From positions 1 to 24,672 of the forward strand of contig DAIBBI010000062.1 in NCBI GenBank assembly GCA_027442615.1: DNA of 24,672 nt, written 5' to 3'. A program made the position numbers and the translations under genes. This DNA is from JAJZRV01 sp027442615. Lineage in GTDB: Bacteria > Pseudomonadota > Gammaproteobacteria > Burkholderiales > Ferrovaceae. Below, in pieces: positions 7,653-14,635 of this stretch (positions within the stretch are counted from its first letter, which is position 1; every line of letters starts with the position of its first letter). Under the pieces are notes generated by a model. That model had not been told where the DNA came from, searched no databases, and saw only the letters and a list, made by a program, of their open reading frames with translations.

Positions 7653-8807
7653 TCAATGGGAGCTGCAGAGCAGATCACTGTTCTTCTCTCCGGTGAGCGA
7701 CATGTGTTCCAGCCCTTCAATGACCTTGAGGCTTGCCTCTTCCATGCCGGCAACGCTCTTCAGCATGCGTGCCGTATCCCCTGCAGCGTGGGCCCGTAAG
7801 GTTTCGATGGCGAAGTGGTGGACCTGGATATGGGGGGCTTCAATGCCCTGATAGCCCTCCAATTTGGAAAAGCAGTCCCGGCCCTCGCCCTGGTAATACC
7901 ATTGGCCCAGCCGGCATTCCGTATGGCTGGCGAATTTGTTTTCCCTTTCCTCTGACAGTCCAAACAAGACCTTGTAGATGCGAAACTTGAAGATCAGGTG
8001 ATCCACCTTGGCCAACTCGCAAAAACCGCGAAGCGCCGATGCCGCGATGGCTTTTTCCATGAGGGCGGACAGGTCCAGCAGTTGCCGCATGGTGCCAGCA
8101 GCGGCTTGTCCATCCTTGCTGAAGGTCTCGGATTGATCTGCCAGGGCCAGGATCTGGTCGTGGCTCGTGGTGCTGTCACCCCGAATGCGTTCCACCAGGG
8201 TGGAAATCTCCCCGGTGGCATGGGTGGTGCGTTCGGCAAGCTTTCTCACTTCATCGGCCACCACGGCAAACCCCCGGCCCTGTTCTCCCGCGCGTGCGGC
8301 TTCGATGGCCGCATTCAAGGCCAGCAGGTTGGTCTGGTCGGCAATTTCCTTGATGAGCTGGATGATTTTGCTGATTTCCTGGGCTCGTGCGTCCAGTTCG
8401 CCGATCTGCAGGGCTGCGCGATGGGAGTTGCTGGCAAGGTCGGCCAGGTTGGTGGCAATCCGCTCGATGGCGGTGCGGCTGGTGAGGGAAACCCCTTGCG
8501 CATCAAGGGCATGGTCTTTCTCCACCTGCATGGCGGTGGAAAGGCTTGCAAGGCTACCCTGCACATGCGTTAGGGATTGGCCAAAGGTTTGGAGGTGCTG
8601 TGTGAGTCCCCGCAGCCGCTCCAGATCGGTTTGCAGCACCTGTTCGCGCCGCGTTGCAGCTTCCATCTGTTGCGCTAGCGCCTCTGCCATCCTTTCGCGT
8701 TCTGCGAGGCGAAGTTCAAGTTCCTCAATTCGTCGTTGCTGATCCTGGATCTTCCTGCTTCCGAATAACACCTTGCCGCTCCCTAAACAGCCCATCGAGG
8801 GCAGCAT
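7653..8807 (-). CDS. Soluble chemoreceptor with C-terminal zinc-binding CZB domain
   Basis: This 384-residue protein has no membrane segment. An N-terminal coiled coil (about 20-70) leads into a methyl-accepting signalling domain with the hairpin tip EIADQTNLLALNAAIEAARAG (154-174) that contacts CheA and CheW. The C-terminal CZB domain (about 265-345) has the likely zinc ligands His270, Cys298 (ECRLGQW), His326 and His330. The layout is that of TlpD-type cytoplasmic receptors, where CZB senses zinc and oxidants such as hypochlorite. No CheR-tethering pentapeptide is seen. No other chemotaxis genes are in the window. A second ATG at 8795 is a possible start. Confidence 0.9.
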   Translation of the reverse strand: MLPSMGCLGSGKVLFGSRKIQDQQRRIEELELRLAERERMAEALAQQMEAATRREQVLQTDLERLRGLTQHLQTFGQSLTHVQGSLASLSTAMQVEKDHALDAQGVSLTSRTAIERIATNLADLASNSHRAALQIGELDARAQEISKIIQLIKEIADQTNLLALNAAIEAARAGEQGRGFAVVADEVRKLAERTTHATGEISTLVERIRGDSTTSHDQILALADQSETFSKDGQAAAGTMRQLLDLSALMEKAIAASALRGFCELAKVDHLIFKFRIYKVLFGLSEERENKFASHTECRLGQWYYQGEGRDCFSKLEGYQGIEAPHIQVHHFAIETLRAHAAGDTARMLKSVAGMEEASLKVIEGLEHMSLTGEKNSDLLCSSH

Positions 8808-8855
8808 GATACGCGATGTTACCCCCCGTGAATCGTCTGGATGGGTTTAGGGGCA

Positions 8856-9674
8856 TCAGGCGCCAATAAAGGGTTTGATGGCGGACAGAAACAGCTCGGG
8901 ATCCTGCAACTGCGGCACATGGGCGCACCCGGATAGAACCTGCAGCTGGGCGTGGGGCAGGCCAGCGGCCAACTCCCGTGACATGGCCGGAGGGGTGGCC
9001 TCATCGTGCTCCCCTACCAGGACGAGTACTGGTACCCCGATGGCGCCAATTTGAGAGCGCAGGTCGAGGGTGGAAAGTGCGGCGCAGGCATTGTGGAAGG
9101 TTTGCGGATCGACGGCCAGAAATCGTTTCCGACGCTCATCGACCAATGCCGGATGGGTGGACTGGTACTCAGCCGAAAACAGGCGGCGCATTGCGACATC
9201 TGCTATCGCTGCAAGGCCTTTTTCTTTCGCAGCAGCTGACATGCCCTGAAAGGCCGTGCGGCCTGGTTCGGAAAAGGCTGCTCCGCAATCGGCCAGAATC
9301 AGGCGCCGTGCGATTTCGGGGTGCCTGATGGCCACGAGCAATGCCACGAACCCGCCGTAGCCGTTGCCCAGCAAGAGGGGCTGGTGCGTCAGGTTGAGCC
9401 CCTTGATGGCCCCAGCCACCCGGTCTGCCACGGCTTCCAGGCCGCCATCTACCCGCTCCGAGGCCCCAAAACCCGGCAGGGCGAGCATGATGACCCGGTG
9501 GGTGCGTGCCAGCGGCAGGGCAATCCGGTCAAAGCTTGAATCGTCCGCAAGCAGCGAATGCAGCAGGACCATGGGGGGTCCTTCGCCGCCGACGCGGGCA
9601 TGGACGCGGTGGGCGCCCACCGCGATGTCCATTGGGCTGAATGAGGGCTGTGATTGATGCATGGGCGTTTCCAT
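8856..9674 (-). CDS. Alpha/beta hydrolase (PcaD-like) lacking the catalytic serine
   Basis: This 272-residue alpha/beta-hydrolase resembles 3-oxoadipate enol-lactonases and C-C bond hydrolases in its overall pattern (MVLLHSLLADDSSFD, LPGFGASE, KGLAAIADVAMRRLF). The acid (Asp224 in GEHDEATPP) and the base (His252 in GCAHVPQL) of the triad are present. The nucleophile elbow, however, reads LLLGNGYGG, with Gly105 where serine is expected. The codon is GGC, one base from AGC. It may be a non-hydrolytic member or an inactive enzyme. Its ATG directly abuts the aldehyde dehydrogenase stop, so it is the third gene of the gntR operon. ATG 9662 is an alternative start. Confidence 0.85.
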   Translation of the reverse strand: METPMHQSQPSFSPMDIAVGAHRVHARVGGEGPPMVLLHSLLADDSSFDRIALPLARTHRVIMLALPGFGASERVDGGLEAVADRVAGAIKGLNLTHQPLLLGNGYGGFVALLVAIRHPEIARRLILADCGAAFSEPGRTAFQGMSAAAKEKGLAAIADVAMRRLFSAEYQSTHPALVDERRKRFLAVDPQTFHNACAALSTLDLRSQIGAIGVPVLVLVGEHDEATPPAMSRELAAGLPHAQLQVLSGCAHVPQLQDPELFLSAIKPFIGA

Positions 9675-11189
9675 TTAGTTGAGGCGGGGTTGGTTGGCCG
9701 TGTCCTTGTACCAGTCGAAAGGCGAGTCCTCCATGCGCAGCATGATGCTCTTGGTTTCAAAATGCTGCTCGAAGGATTCTGTTCCGCACTCGCGTCCGAT
9801 GCCGGAGTCCTTGACGCCTCCCCACGGGGATGCGGGATCCAGCCGATGGTGGTCATTGACCCAGACGATGCCGCATTTCAGCCTAGCCGCAACCCGGTGG
9901 GCCCGGGTCAGGTTGTTGGTGCGAATGGCGCCGGCCAGCCCAAACTGCGAGTTGTTTGCCAGGGCCAGGCCTTCTTCCTCGCTGGAAAACCTGGTGATGG
10001 AAACGAAAGGACCGAACACCTCTTCCTGGAAAATGCGCATGTGGGCCGTGACGTCGGCAAACACGGTGGGTTCGACAAAAAACCCGTCTTTCAGTGAGGG
10101 GTCGGAGGGCACCTTGCCGCCGGCAACGAGCCGTGCCCCGTCTTCTTCCAGGCCGATCCTGATGTAGTTGAGCACGCGTTGCTGCTGGCGCGCCGACACC
10201 ACGGGCCCCAGTTGCACGGTGGGATCGATGGGGTCGCCGATGCGGATGGTCTTGGCTTTGGCAGCGAGTTTTTCCACAAACTCGTCATAGATTTTTTCAT
10301 GGACGATCTGGCGGCTGCCGCAAATGCAGGTTTGTCCCGCACCGATGAAGGCACCAAAGGCGGCGTAGTTGACGGCCTGGTCCACATTGAAATCTTCAAA
10401 GACGAGCACGGGAGTTTTCCCCCCCAGTTCCAGCGTTTGGTGTGCAAAATTGTGCCCGGCCAAGGCCCCGGTGATGCGGCCGGCTTCGGTGCCGCCGGTC
10501 AGGACCCATTTTGCAAGCCCGGGATGCTCGGCCAGCGCGCGACCCGTGCTGGAGCCCAGGCCCGTGACCACGTTGAATACGCCCGGCGGCAGGCCCGCCT
10601 CAGTGAACAGTGCGGCAAGGCGCAATGTGGTCAGCGGCGTGTACTCGGAGGGTTTGACCACCGTGGTGCATCCGGAGGCCAGCGTGGGGGCAAGGCTCTT
10701 CATCATGATCATCAGCGGGTGATTGAAGGGGGTGGAGTTGCCCACCACGCCGATCGGGGTGCGGATGGTGTAATTCAGGTAATTTCCGTCCACCGGGATG
10801 ACAGCGTCGCGACGCGCGATGGCAAGCCCCGCGTTGTAGCGCAAAAAGTCGGGGAGTCGCGAGATTTGGGCGCGCGTCTCGTTGACGGAACGACCATTGT
10901 TCAAGGTTTCGAGCTGGAAGAATTCGTCCAGATGGGCTTCAAACACGTCGGCCAGTTTGTTGATCAGTTTGGCGCGCGTACGGTTGGACAGTCCCGCCCA
11001 GGCGTTATCCTCGAATGCCGTCCTGGCGCTTTTTACGGCGCGGCCCACGTCGGCATCGCTGGCGTGGCTGATCTTGGCAAGAAGGGCGCCGGTGGCGGGG
11101 TTGACCACGTCCAGCAGGTCGCTGCGGGAGGCGGGGACTTCGCCGCCATCAATGAATAAGCCGTGAACCGGGATGCTGCTGGTCGTCAT
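9675..11189 (-). CDS. NAD(P)-dependent aldehyde dehydrogenase
   Basis: This 504-residue protein is a full-length aldehyde dehydrogenase. The catalytic Cys288 lies in GAGQTCICGSR, the general-base Glu255 in LELGGKTP, and Asn156 in PFNHP stabilises the oxyanion. The family motif EEVFGPFVSITRF is also present. It oxidises an aldehyde to the acid in the cytoplasm; the substrate cannot be read from sequence. A GAGGA ribosome-binding site lies 8 bases before the ATG. It follows gntR by 27 bases and abuts the hydrolase gene. The context of a GntR/FCD regulator and a divergent MFS transporter points to breakdown of an imported organic acid or aromatic compound. Confidence 0.93.
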   Translation of the reverse strand: MTTSSIPVHGLFIDGGEVPASRSDLLDVVNPATGALLAKISHASDADVGRAVKSARTAFEDNAWAGLSNRTRAKLINKLADVFEAHLDEFFQLETLNNGRSVNETRAQISRLPDFLRYNAGLAIARRDAVIPVDGNYLNYTIRTPIGVVGNSTPFNHPLMIMMKSLAPTLASGCTTVVKPSEYTPLTTLRLAALFTEAGLPPGVFNVVTGLGSSTGRALAEHPGLAKWVLTGGTEAGRITGALAGHNFAHQTLELGGKTPVLVFEDFNVDQAVNYAAFGAFIGAGQTCICGSRQIVHEKIYDEFVEKLAAKAKTIRIGDPIDPTVQLGPVVSARQQQRVLNYIRIGLEEDGARLVAGGKVPSDPSLKDGFFVEPTVFADVTAHMRIFQEEVFGPFVSITRFSSEEEGLALANNSQFGLAGAIRTNNLTRAHRVAARLKCGIVWVNDHHRLDPASPWGGVKDSGIGRECGTESFEQHFETKSIMLRMEDSPFDWYKDTANQPRLN

Positions 11190-11216
11190 GATGGATCCTC
11201 AGGAAGGTAAAAATAT

Positions 11217-11894
11217 TTAGCTTGCAATGACGCGATGTGACAGCGCGTCATTGACCCGATGTGCGGCGGTGGCAATGTGTTGTTCGGCCAGTCGCGCTGC
11301 AAGTTTTGCCTTGCGCCCTTGAAGCGCATCGATGATCTGGCAATGTTCCCCTACGGGTGATGCGGGGCTTTCCTGCCTGATGTTGGCAAGACTGACCCGG
11401 ACCACACGCTCCATCTGGTCGATCAGGTCATTGATATGGTCACGCATTCGCTTGTTGTGGGACAGTTCTGCAAGCATGCCGTGGAAGGCACGGTTATAGG
11501 CAACGAGTCCGCCTTCCCACTGCGTGGCATCGAAATGTCGAAAAGTGTCCAATGCTGCCAACTGTGCATCGCTTGCCAGATGCACGATGCGTTCCATGCA
11601 GGCGCGCTCCAGCACGGAACGCAAGTGAAACATGTCCTGCACGTCCGAGAGGGACACCGGGGAGACCCGATACCCCTGGCGTGGAGAGCTGATCACCAGA
11701 CCTTCTCGTTCCAGGTGCATCAGGGCGTCGCGTACCGGGGATTTGCTGACCGCAAAGCGCGTGGCCAGTTCGGCCTCGCGAATTTCAGCGCCAGGAGGGA
11801 TGCGACAGCTCAGGATGTCAGTGCGCAGTTGGGCGTGAACGGCCTCGCGCAACAATTTTTTGGCTGGCAGTTGAGAAACGGGTATGGAATTCAT
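11217..11894 (-). CDS. GntR-family transcriptional regulator, FCD (FadR) subfamily
   Basis: This 225-residue regulator has an N-terminal winged helix (about 15-75; EAELATRFAVSKSPVRDALMHLEREGLV is the helix-turn-helix) and a C-terminal all-helical FCD ligand domain. The FCD has candidate metal ligands in NRAFH, GEHCQII and AEQHIATAAH. FCD regulators usually repress catabolic genes and release DNA when bound to an organic acid. The ATG at 11894 is preferred: two earlier in-frame ATGs (11924, 11954) would place the TGATATATCA operator at or inside the coding region. It leads the gntR-aldehyde dehydrogenase-hydrolase operon and likely represses itself and the divergent transporter. Confidence 0.9.
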   Translation of the reverse strand: MNSIPVSQLPAKKLLREAVHAQLRTDILSCRIPPGAEIREAELATRFAVSKSPVRDALMHLEREGLVISSPRQGYRVSPVSLSDVQDMFHLRSVLERACMERIVHLASDAQLAALDTFRHFDATQWEGGLVAYNRAFHGMLAELSHNKRMRDHINDLIDQMERVVRVSLANIRQESPASPVGEHCQIIDALQGRKAKLAARLAEQHIATAAHRVNDALSHRVIAS

Positions 11895-11922
11895 GTGGCA
11901 AGAATAAAAAGTAATATTTTGC

Positions 11923-11951
11923 ATTTTATGATATATCACGATGCAGCGCAA
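11923..11951 (-). promoter_or_regulatory. Promoter of the gntR operon
   Basis: On the minus strand TTGCGC (complement of 11946-11951, 4 of 6) and TAAAAT (complement of 11923-11928, 5 of 6) are exactly 17 bases apart. The TGATATATCA operator fills the spacer, so bound regulator should block polymerase. Confidence 0.6.
11928..11942. promoter_or_regulatory. GntR operator, copy 1
   Basis: The sequence ATGATATATCACGAT contains the perfect 10-bp palindrome TGATATATCA (11929-11938). The same 15 bases occur in reverse orientation at 12034-12048. The site lies between the -35 and -10 boxes of the gntR promoter. Assignment to the adjacent GntR protein is inferred from position. Confidence 0.7.
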
Positions 11952-12018
11952 CATGATTGGAGTTTTTAAACTTTCATAGATAAAACATGAAAATGGCGTG
12001 AGGATGGTGCAAGATGGT

Positions 12019-12048
12019 TTGACTTATTTAAAAATCGTGATATATCAT
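12019..12048 (+). promoter_or_regulatory. Promoter of the MFS transporter gene
   Basis: TTGACT (12019-12024, 5 of 6) and TATCAT (12043-12048, 5 of 6) are 18 bases apart. The second operator covers the -10 box. The coding start is 54 bases downstream. Confidence 0.55.
12034..12048. promoter_or_regulatory. GntR operator, copy 2
   Basis: ATCGTGATATATCAT is the exact reverse complement of copy 1. With the next three bases it forms an 18-bp near-palindrome, ATCGTGATATATCATGAT, with one mismatched pair. The palindrome centres of the two copies are 109 bp apart. It overlaps the -10 of the transporter promoter. Confidence 0.7.
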
Positions 12049-12101
12049 GATTCAATAAAAACAGGTTGGACATGGTCTGACTTTCACCCCGAGGAGCGCA
12101 C

Positions 12102-13442
12102 ATGAATTTCAGTGTCAACGCAGGGGCACGGCTTGATCGGCTGCCCATTTCGTCGTTTCATCGCCGGATCATGATGCTGATCGGCATCGGGATGTTCTTT
12201 GACGGTTTTGACATCTACATCGCCGCTACCGTGCTGGGTTCGACGTTGCACAGCGGGTTTTCAACCCTTCCGGAAAACGCAATGTTCATTTCCGCCACCT
12301 TCGTGGGCATGATGCTGGGCTCTTTCATGACGGGTTTTCTGGGGGACCGGTATGGACGGCGCTTTACCTATCAATTCAACCTGCTGTTGTTTGGCGGAGC
12401 CTCCCTGCTCGCTGCCTTTGCTCCCAACATGATGGTGCTGATCATGTGCCGCCTCTTCATGGGCATCGGCCTGGGGGCTGAAAACGTCGTGGGCTATTCC
12501 ACCCTGACGGAATTCGTTCCGGCGCGGGTGCGGGGCAAATGGCAGGGCATCATGGCGGTGTTCGTGGTGAGCGGTTTGCCCGTTGCCGCACTGACGGGCA
12601 CGCTCCTGATTCCCCTGTTCAGCTGGCGTGCCATGTTCATCGTGGGGGGAATTGGCGGGGCCGTGGTGTGGTACCTGCGAAAGTCTCTGCCGGAGTCGCC
12701 GCGCTGGCTGGAATCGGTGGGGCGCGTCGACGAGGCGGAAGTCCTGATGAAAAAAATTGAAGAGGAGGCTTCAGGCGGGCAGCCGCTGCCATCCCCGGCG
12801 CCTCCTGTGGCCAGTGCGCCCTCGCGTGCCCTGTCCAGCTTGTGGGGGCCTGTACTGTTGCCGCGCATGATCGTGGGCAGCCTCGCGCTCATCGTCATCA
12901 ACACCCTGCTGTATGGCTTCATTACGTGGTTGCCTACCTTCTTCGTCAAGCAGGGGCTGACCATTGCCACTTCGTTTCAATATTCCATGCTGATGTCCAT
13001 CGGAGCCCCCATCGGTTCGGCCATCGGCGCGCTGACGTCGGACCGCTGGGGGCGCAAGCCCACCATTGCGCTGTCCTCGTTGATGGCCATCATCTTTGGG
13101 TTCATCTATCCCTTCGTCAATGATCCCTTGCTCCTGCCCATGATCGGATTTGCCCTGACGATCCCCATTTATGTTCTGGTAGCGCTGCTGTTTGGCATCT
13201 ATATTCCCGAGTTGTTTCCCACCGAGGTTCGCCTGCGCGCTTCGGGAATCTGCAACACGTTTGGCCGTGGTGCCACCATAGGCACGCCCTTCCTGGTGGT
13301 CTGGCTGTTTACCAACTTCGGCATTCGCGGTGTTTTGACGCTGATGATCGGGTTGCTTATCACCCTGATGGTGGCCGTGCTGCGCTTTGGCGTGGAGACC
13401 GGCAGGCGCAGTCTCGAGCAGCTGGGACAAACCGCCGCCTGA
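12102..13442 (+). CDS. MFS transporter, organic-acid/sugar symporter type
   Basis: This 446-residue protein has about 12 membrane segments and belongs to the major facilitator superfamily. The loop 2-3 signature is GDRYGRRFT and its counterpart in the second half is SDRWGRKPT. The first helix has FFDGFDIYIAATVLG, close to the D-x-x-D pattern of aromatic-acid:H+ symporters and related carriers. PESPRWLE after helix 6 is typical of the sugar/metabolite porter group. A GAGGAG ribosome-binding site precedes the ATG. It probably imports the substrate of the divergent gntR-aldehyde dehydrogenase-hydrolase genes. The substrate is not readable from sequence. Confidence 0.9.
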   Translation: MNFSVNAGARLDRLPISSFHRRIMMLIGIGMFFDGFDIYIAATVLGSTLHSGFSTLPENAMFISATFVGMMLGSFMTGFLGDRYGRRFTYQFNLLLFGGASLLAAFAPNMMVLIMCRLFMGIGLGAENVVGYSTLTEFVPARVRGKWQGIMAVFVVSGLPVAALTGTLLIPLFSWRAMFIVGGIGGAVVWYLRKSLPESPRWLESVGRVDEAEVLMKKIEEEASGGQPLPSPAPPVASAPSRALSSLWGPVLLPRMIVGSLALIVINTLLYGFITWLPTFFVKQGLTIATSFQYSMLMSIGAPIGSAIGALTSDRWGRKPTIALSSLMAIIFGFIYPFVNDPLLLPMIGFALTIPIYVLVALLFGIYIPELFPTEVRLRASGICNTFGRGATIGTPFLVVWLFTNFGIRGVLTLMIGLLITLMVAVLRFGVETGRRSLEQLGQTAA

Positions 13443-13474
13443 GGGTTGGCCATCGGTGTGGTATTGTCCACCCC

Positions 13475-14023
13475 ATGGCACTTAAAGCAACCATTTTCAA
13501 AGCTGATCTGCAGATTGCCGATATGGATCGGCATTACTACGCCAGCCATGCCCTGACCATTGCCCAGCACCCATCCGAAACGGATGAGCGCATGATGGTG
13601 CGATTGATGGCCTTTGCCCATCGTGCCCATGAACATCTGGTTTTTGCACGGGGGCTTTCTGAAGCAGACGAGCCCGACCTCTGGCAAAAGGATCTGACCG
13701 GTGACATCGAACAGTGGGTTGATGTGGGCCTGCCTGACGAAAGGCGCATCCTCAAGGCCAGCGGGCGTGCCCGCCATGTGACGATCTACGCATATGGCGG
13801 GCGTGCTGCCGCGCTGTGGTGGAGCGCCATCAGCCCCAAACTGGCGCGCCTGAAAAACGTGACGGTGATCAACCTGTCGACCACCGTCACCCAGGCGTTG
13901 GCCAAACTGACCCGTCGCAACATGCAGCTGGGTTGCACCATCGAGGATGGCGCCCTGTGGCTCAATGGCGAGTCAGAGTCCGTCCAGGTGGTGATGGACG
14001 TGTTGCAGGCGGCAGCGGGGTAA
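13475..14023 (+). CDS. yaeQ: YaeQ family protein
   Basis: This 182-residue protein matches the YaeQ family over its full length. It starts MALKATIFKADLQIADMDRHYY and contains HPSETDERMMVRLMAFA and EQWVDVGLPDERRILKASGRA. Structures of the family show a PD-(D/E)XK nuclease-like fold. A role in suppressing an RfaH defect was proposed for the E. coli protein but its biochemical activity is unknown. It follows the MFS gene by 32 bases on the same strand and may or may not share its transcript. Confidence 0.92.
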   Translation: MALKATIFKADLQIADMDRHYYASHALTIAQHPSETDERMMVRLMAFAHRAHEHLVFARGLSEADEPDLWQKDLTGDIEQWVDVGLPDERRILKASGRARHVTIYAYGGRAAALWWSAISPKLARLKNVTVINLSTTVTQALAKLTRRNMQLGCTIEDGALWLNGESESVQVVMDVLQAAAG

Positions 14024-14072
14024 GGCAGGGGTGGTATATTTATCCGGTTGCTCAAGCAAGGAGAAAGCCTTC

Positions 14073-14261
14073 GTGAAATACGTCTTTGTGGTGCTGGGTG
14101 CTTTGGTGCTTTGGTCCTGTGAACAATCCAAAACACAGTCCTACTATATGTCCCATCCAGACGAAATGGTATCGGATCTGGCGGAATGCAAACGGCTGGG
14201 CAAGAACACCTACGATTGCAATGAGGCCGCAAAGGCCCAGTACATGCTCAAGCAAAAATGA
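14073..14261 (+). CDS. Small EexN-like lipoprotein
   Basis: This 62-residue protein begins with GTG at 14073, 9 bases after a strong AAGGAG. A hydrophobic signal segment ends in lipobox LWSC. The mature part has YYMSHPDEMVSDLAECKRLGKNTYDCNEA, the pattern of EexN family lipoproteins: a YYxxHPDE motif and two cysteines. EexN was named for entry exclusion in conjugative plasmids, but many chromosomal copies exist with unknown roles. The two mature cysteines could form a disulfide. An upstream ATG at 14031 would lengthen the N-terminus but lacks a ribosome-binding site. Its stop overlaps the thioredoxin start by 4 bases. Confidence 0.8.
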   Translation: MKYVFVVLGALVLWSCEQSKTQSYYMSHPDEMVSDLAECKRLGKNTYDCNEAAKAQYMLKQK

Positions 14262-14587
14262 GCCTGCGCTATGTCGATCCGGGCCCCACGCGGGCAGAAG
14301 TCGATGCGCTCGAGGGCCCCTGGGTCCTGGAATTTGGCGCACCCTGGTGTCCGCATTGCAAGGCAGCACAAGCCTCGTTGACGGCAGGCCTGGCCCAGCA
14401 TCCTCGCGTGCGCCTGATCCGGGTCGAAGACGGGCGTGGGCGTCCCCTGGGCCGGTCGTTCCAAGTCAAACTCTGGCCCACGTTCATTTTTCTGGATCAG
14501 GGCAGGGAGGTGGCGCGGCTGGTGCGACCCACCGGGCAGGCTGAGATGGAAGCCGCCTTGACCCAAATCAATCCAGATCAGTTCTGA
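14258..14587 (+). CDS. Thioredoxin-like protein with CPHC active site
   Basis: This 109-residue protein has a thioredoxin fold with LEFGAPWCPHCKAAQ as the active site and the cis-proline in KLWPTFIFLDQG. The CPHC motif is that of DsbA-type oxidases rather than the CGPC of thioredoxin. No signal peptide is present, so it should be cytoplasmic. It overlaps the upstream EexN-like lipoprotein gene (ATGA), which implies translational coupling. Substrate unknown. Confidence 0.88.
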   Translation: MSLRYVDPGPTRAEVDALEGPWVLEFGAPWCPHCKAAQASLTAGLAQHPRVRLIRVEDGRGRPLGRSFQVKLWPTFIFLDQGREVARLVRPTGQAEMEAALTQINPDQF

Positions 14588-14635
14588 AATTTTCAAGTGC
14601 TTTCAGGAGAAGGCGAATCGGGTAGACTTCAGCCG

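Noticed and set aside
10179..11159. A 326-codon open frame antisense to the aldehyde dehydrogenase.
   Set aside because: Composition is typical of a GC-rich antisense shadow and the sense gene is complete.
14073..14261. EexN-like lipoprotein as a sign of an integrated conjugative plasmid.
   Set aside because: No relaxase, mating-pair, integrase or attachment sequence is present; chromosomal EexN-like genes are common.
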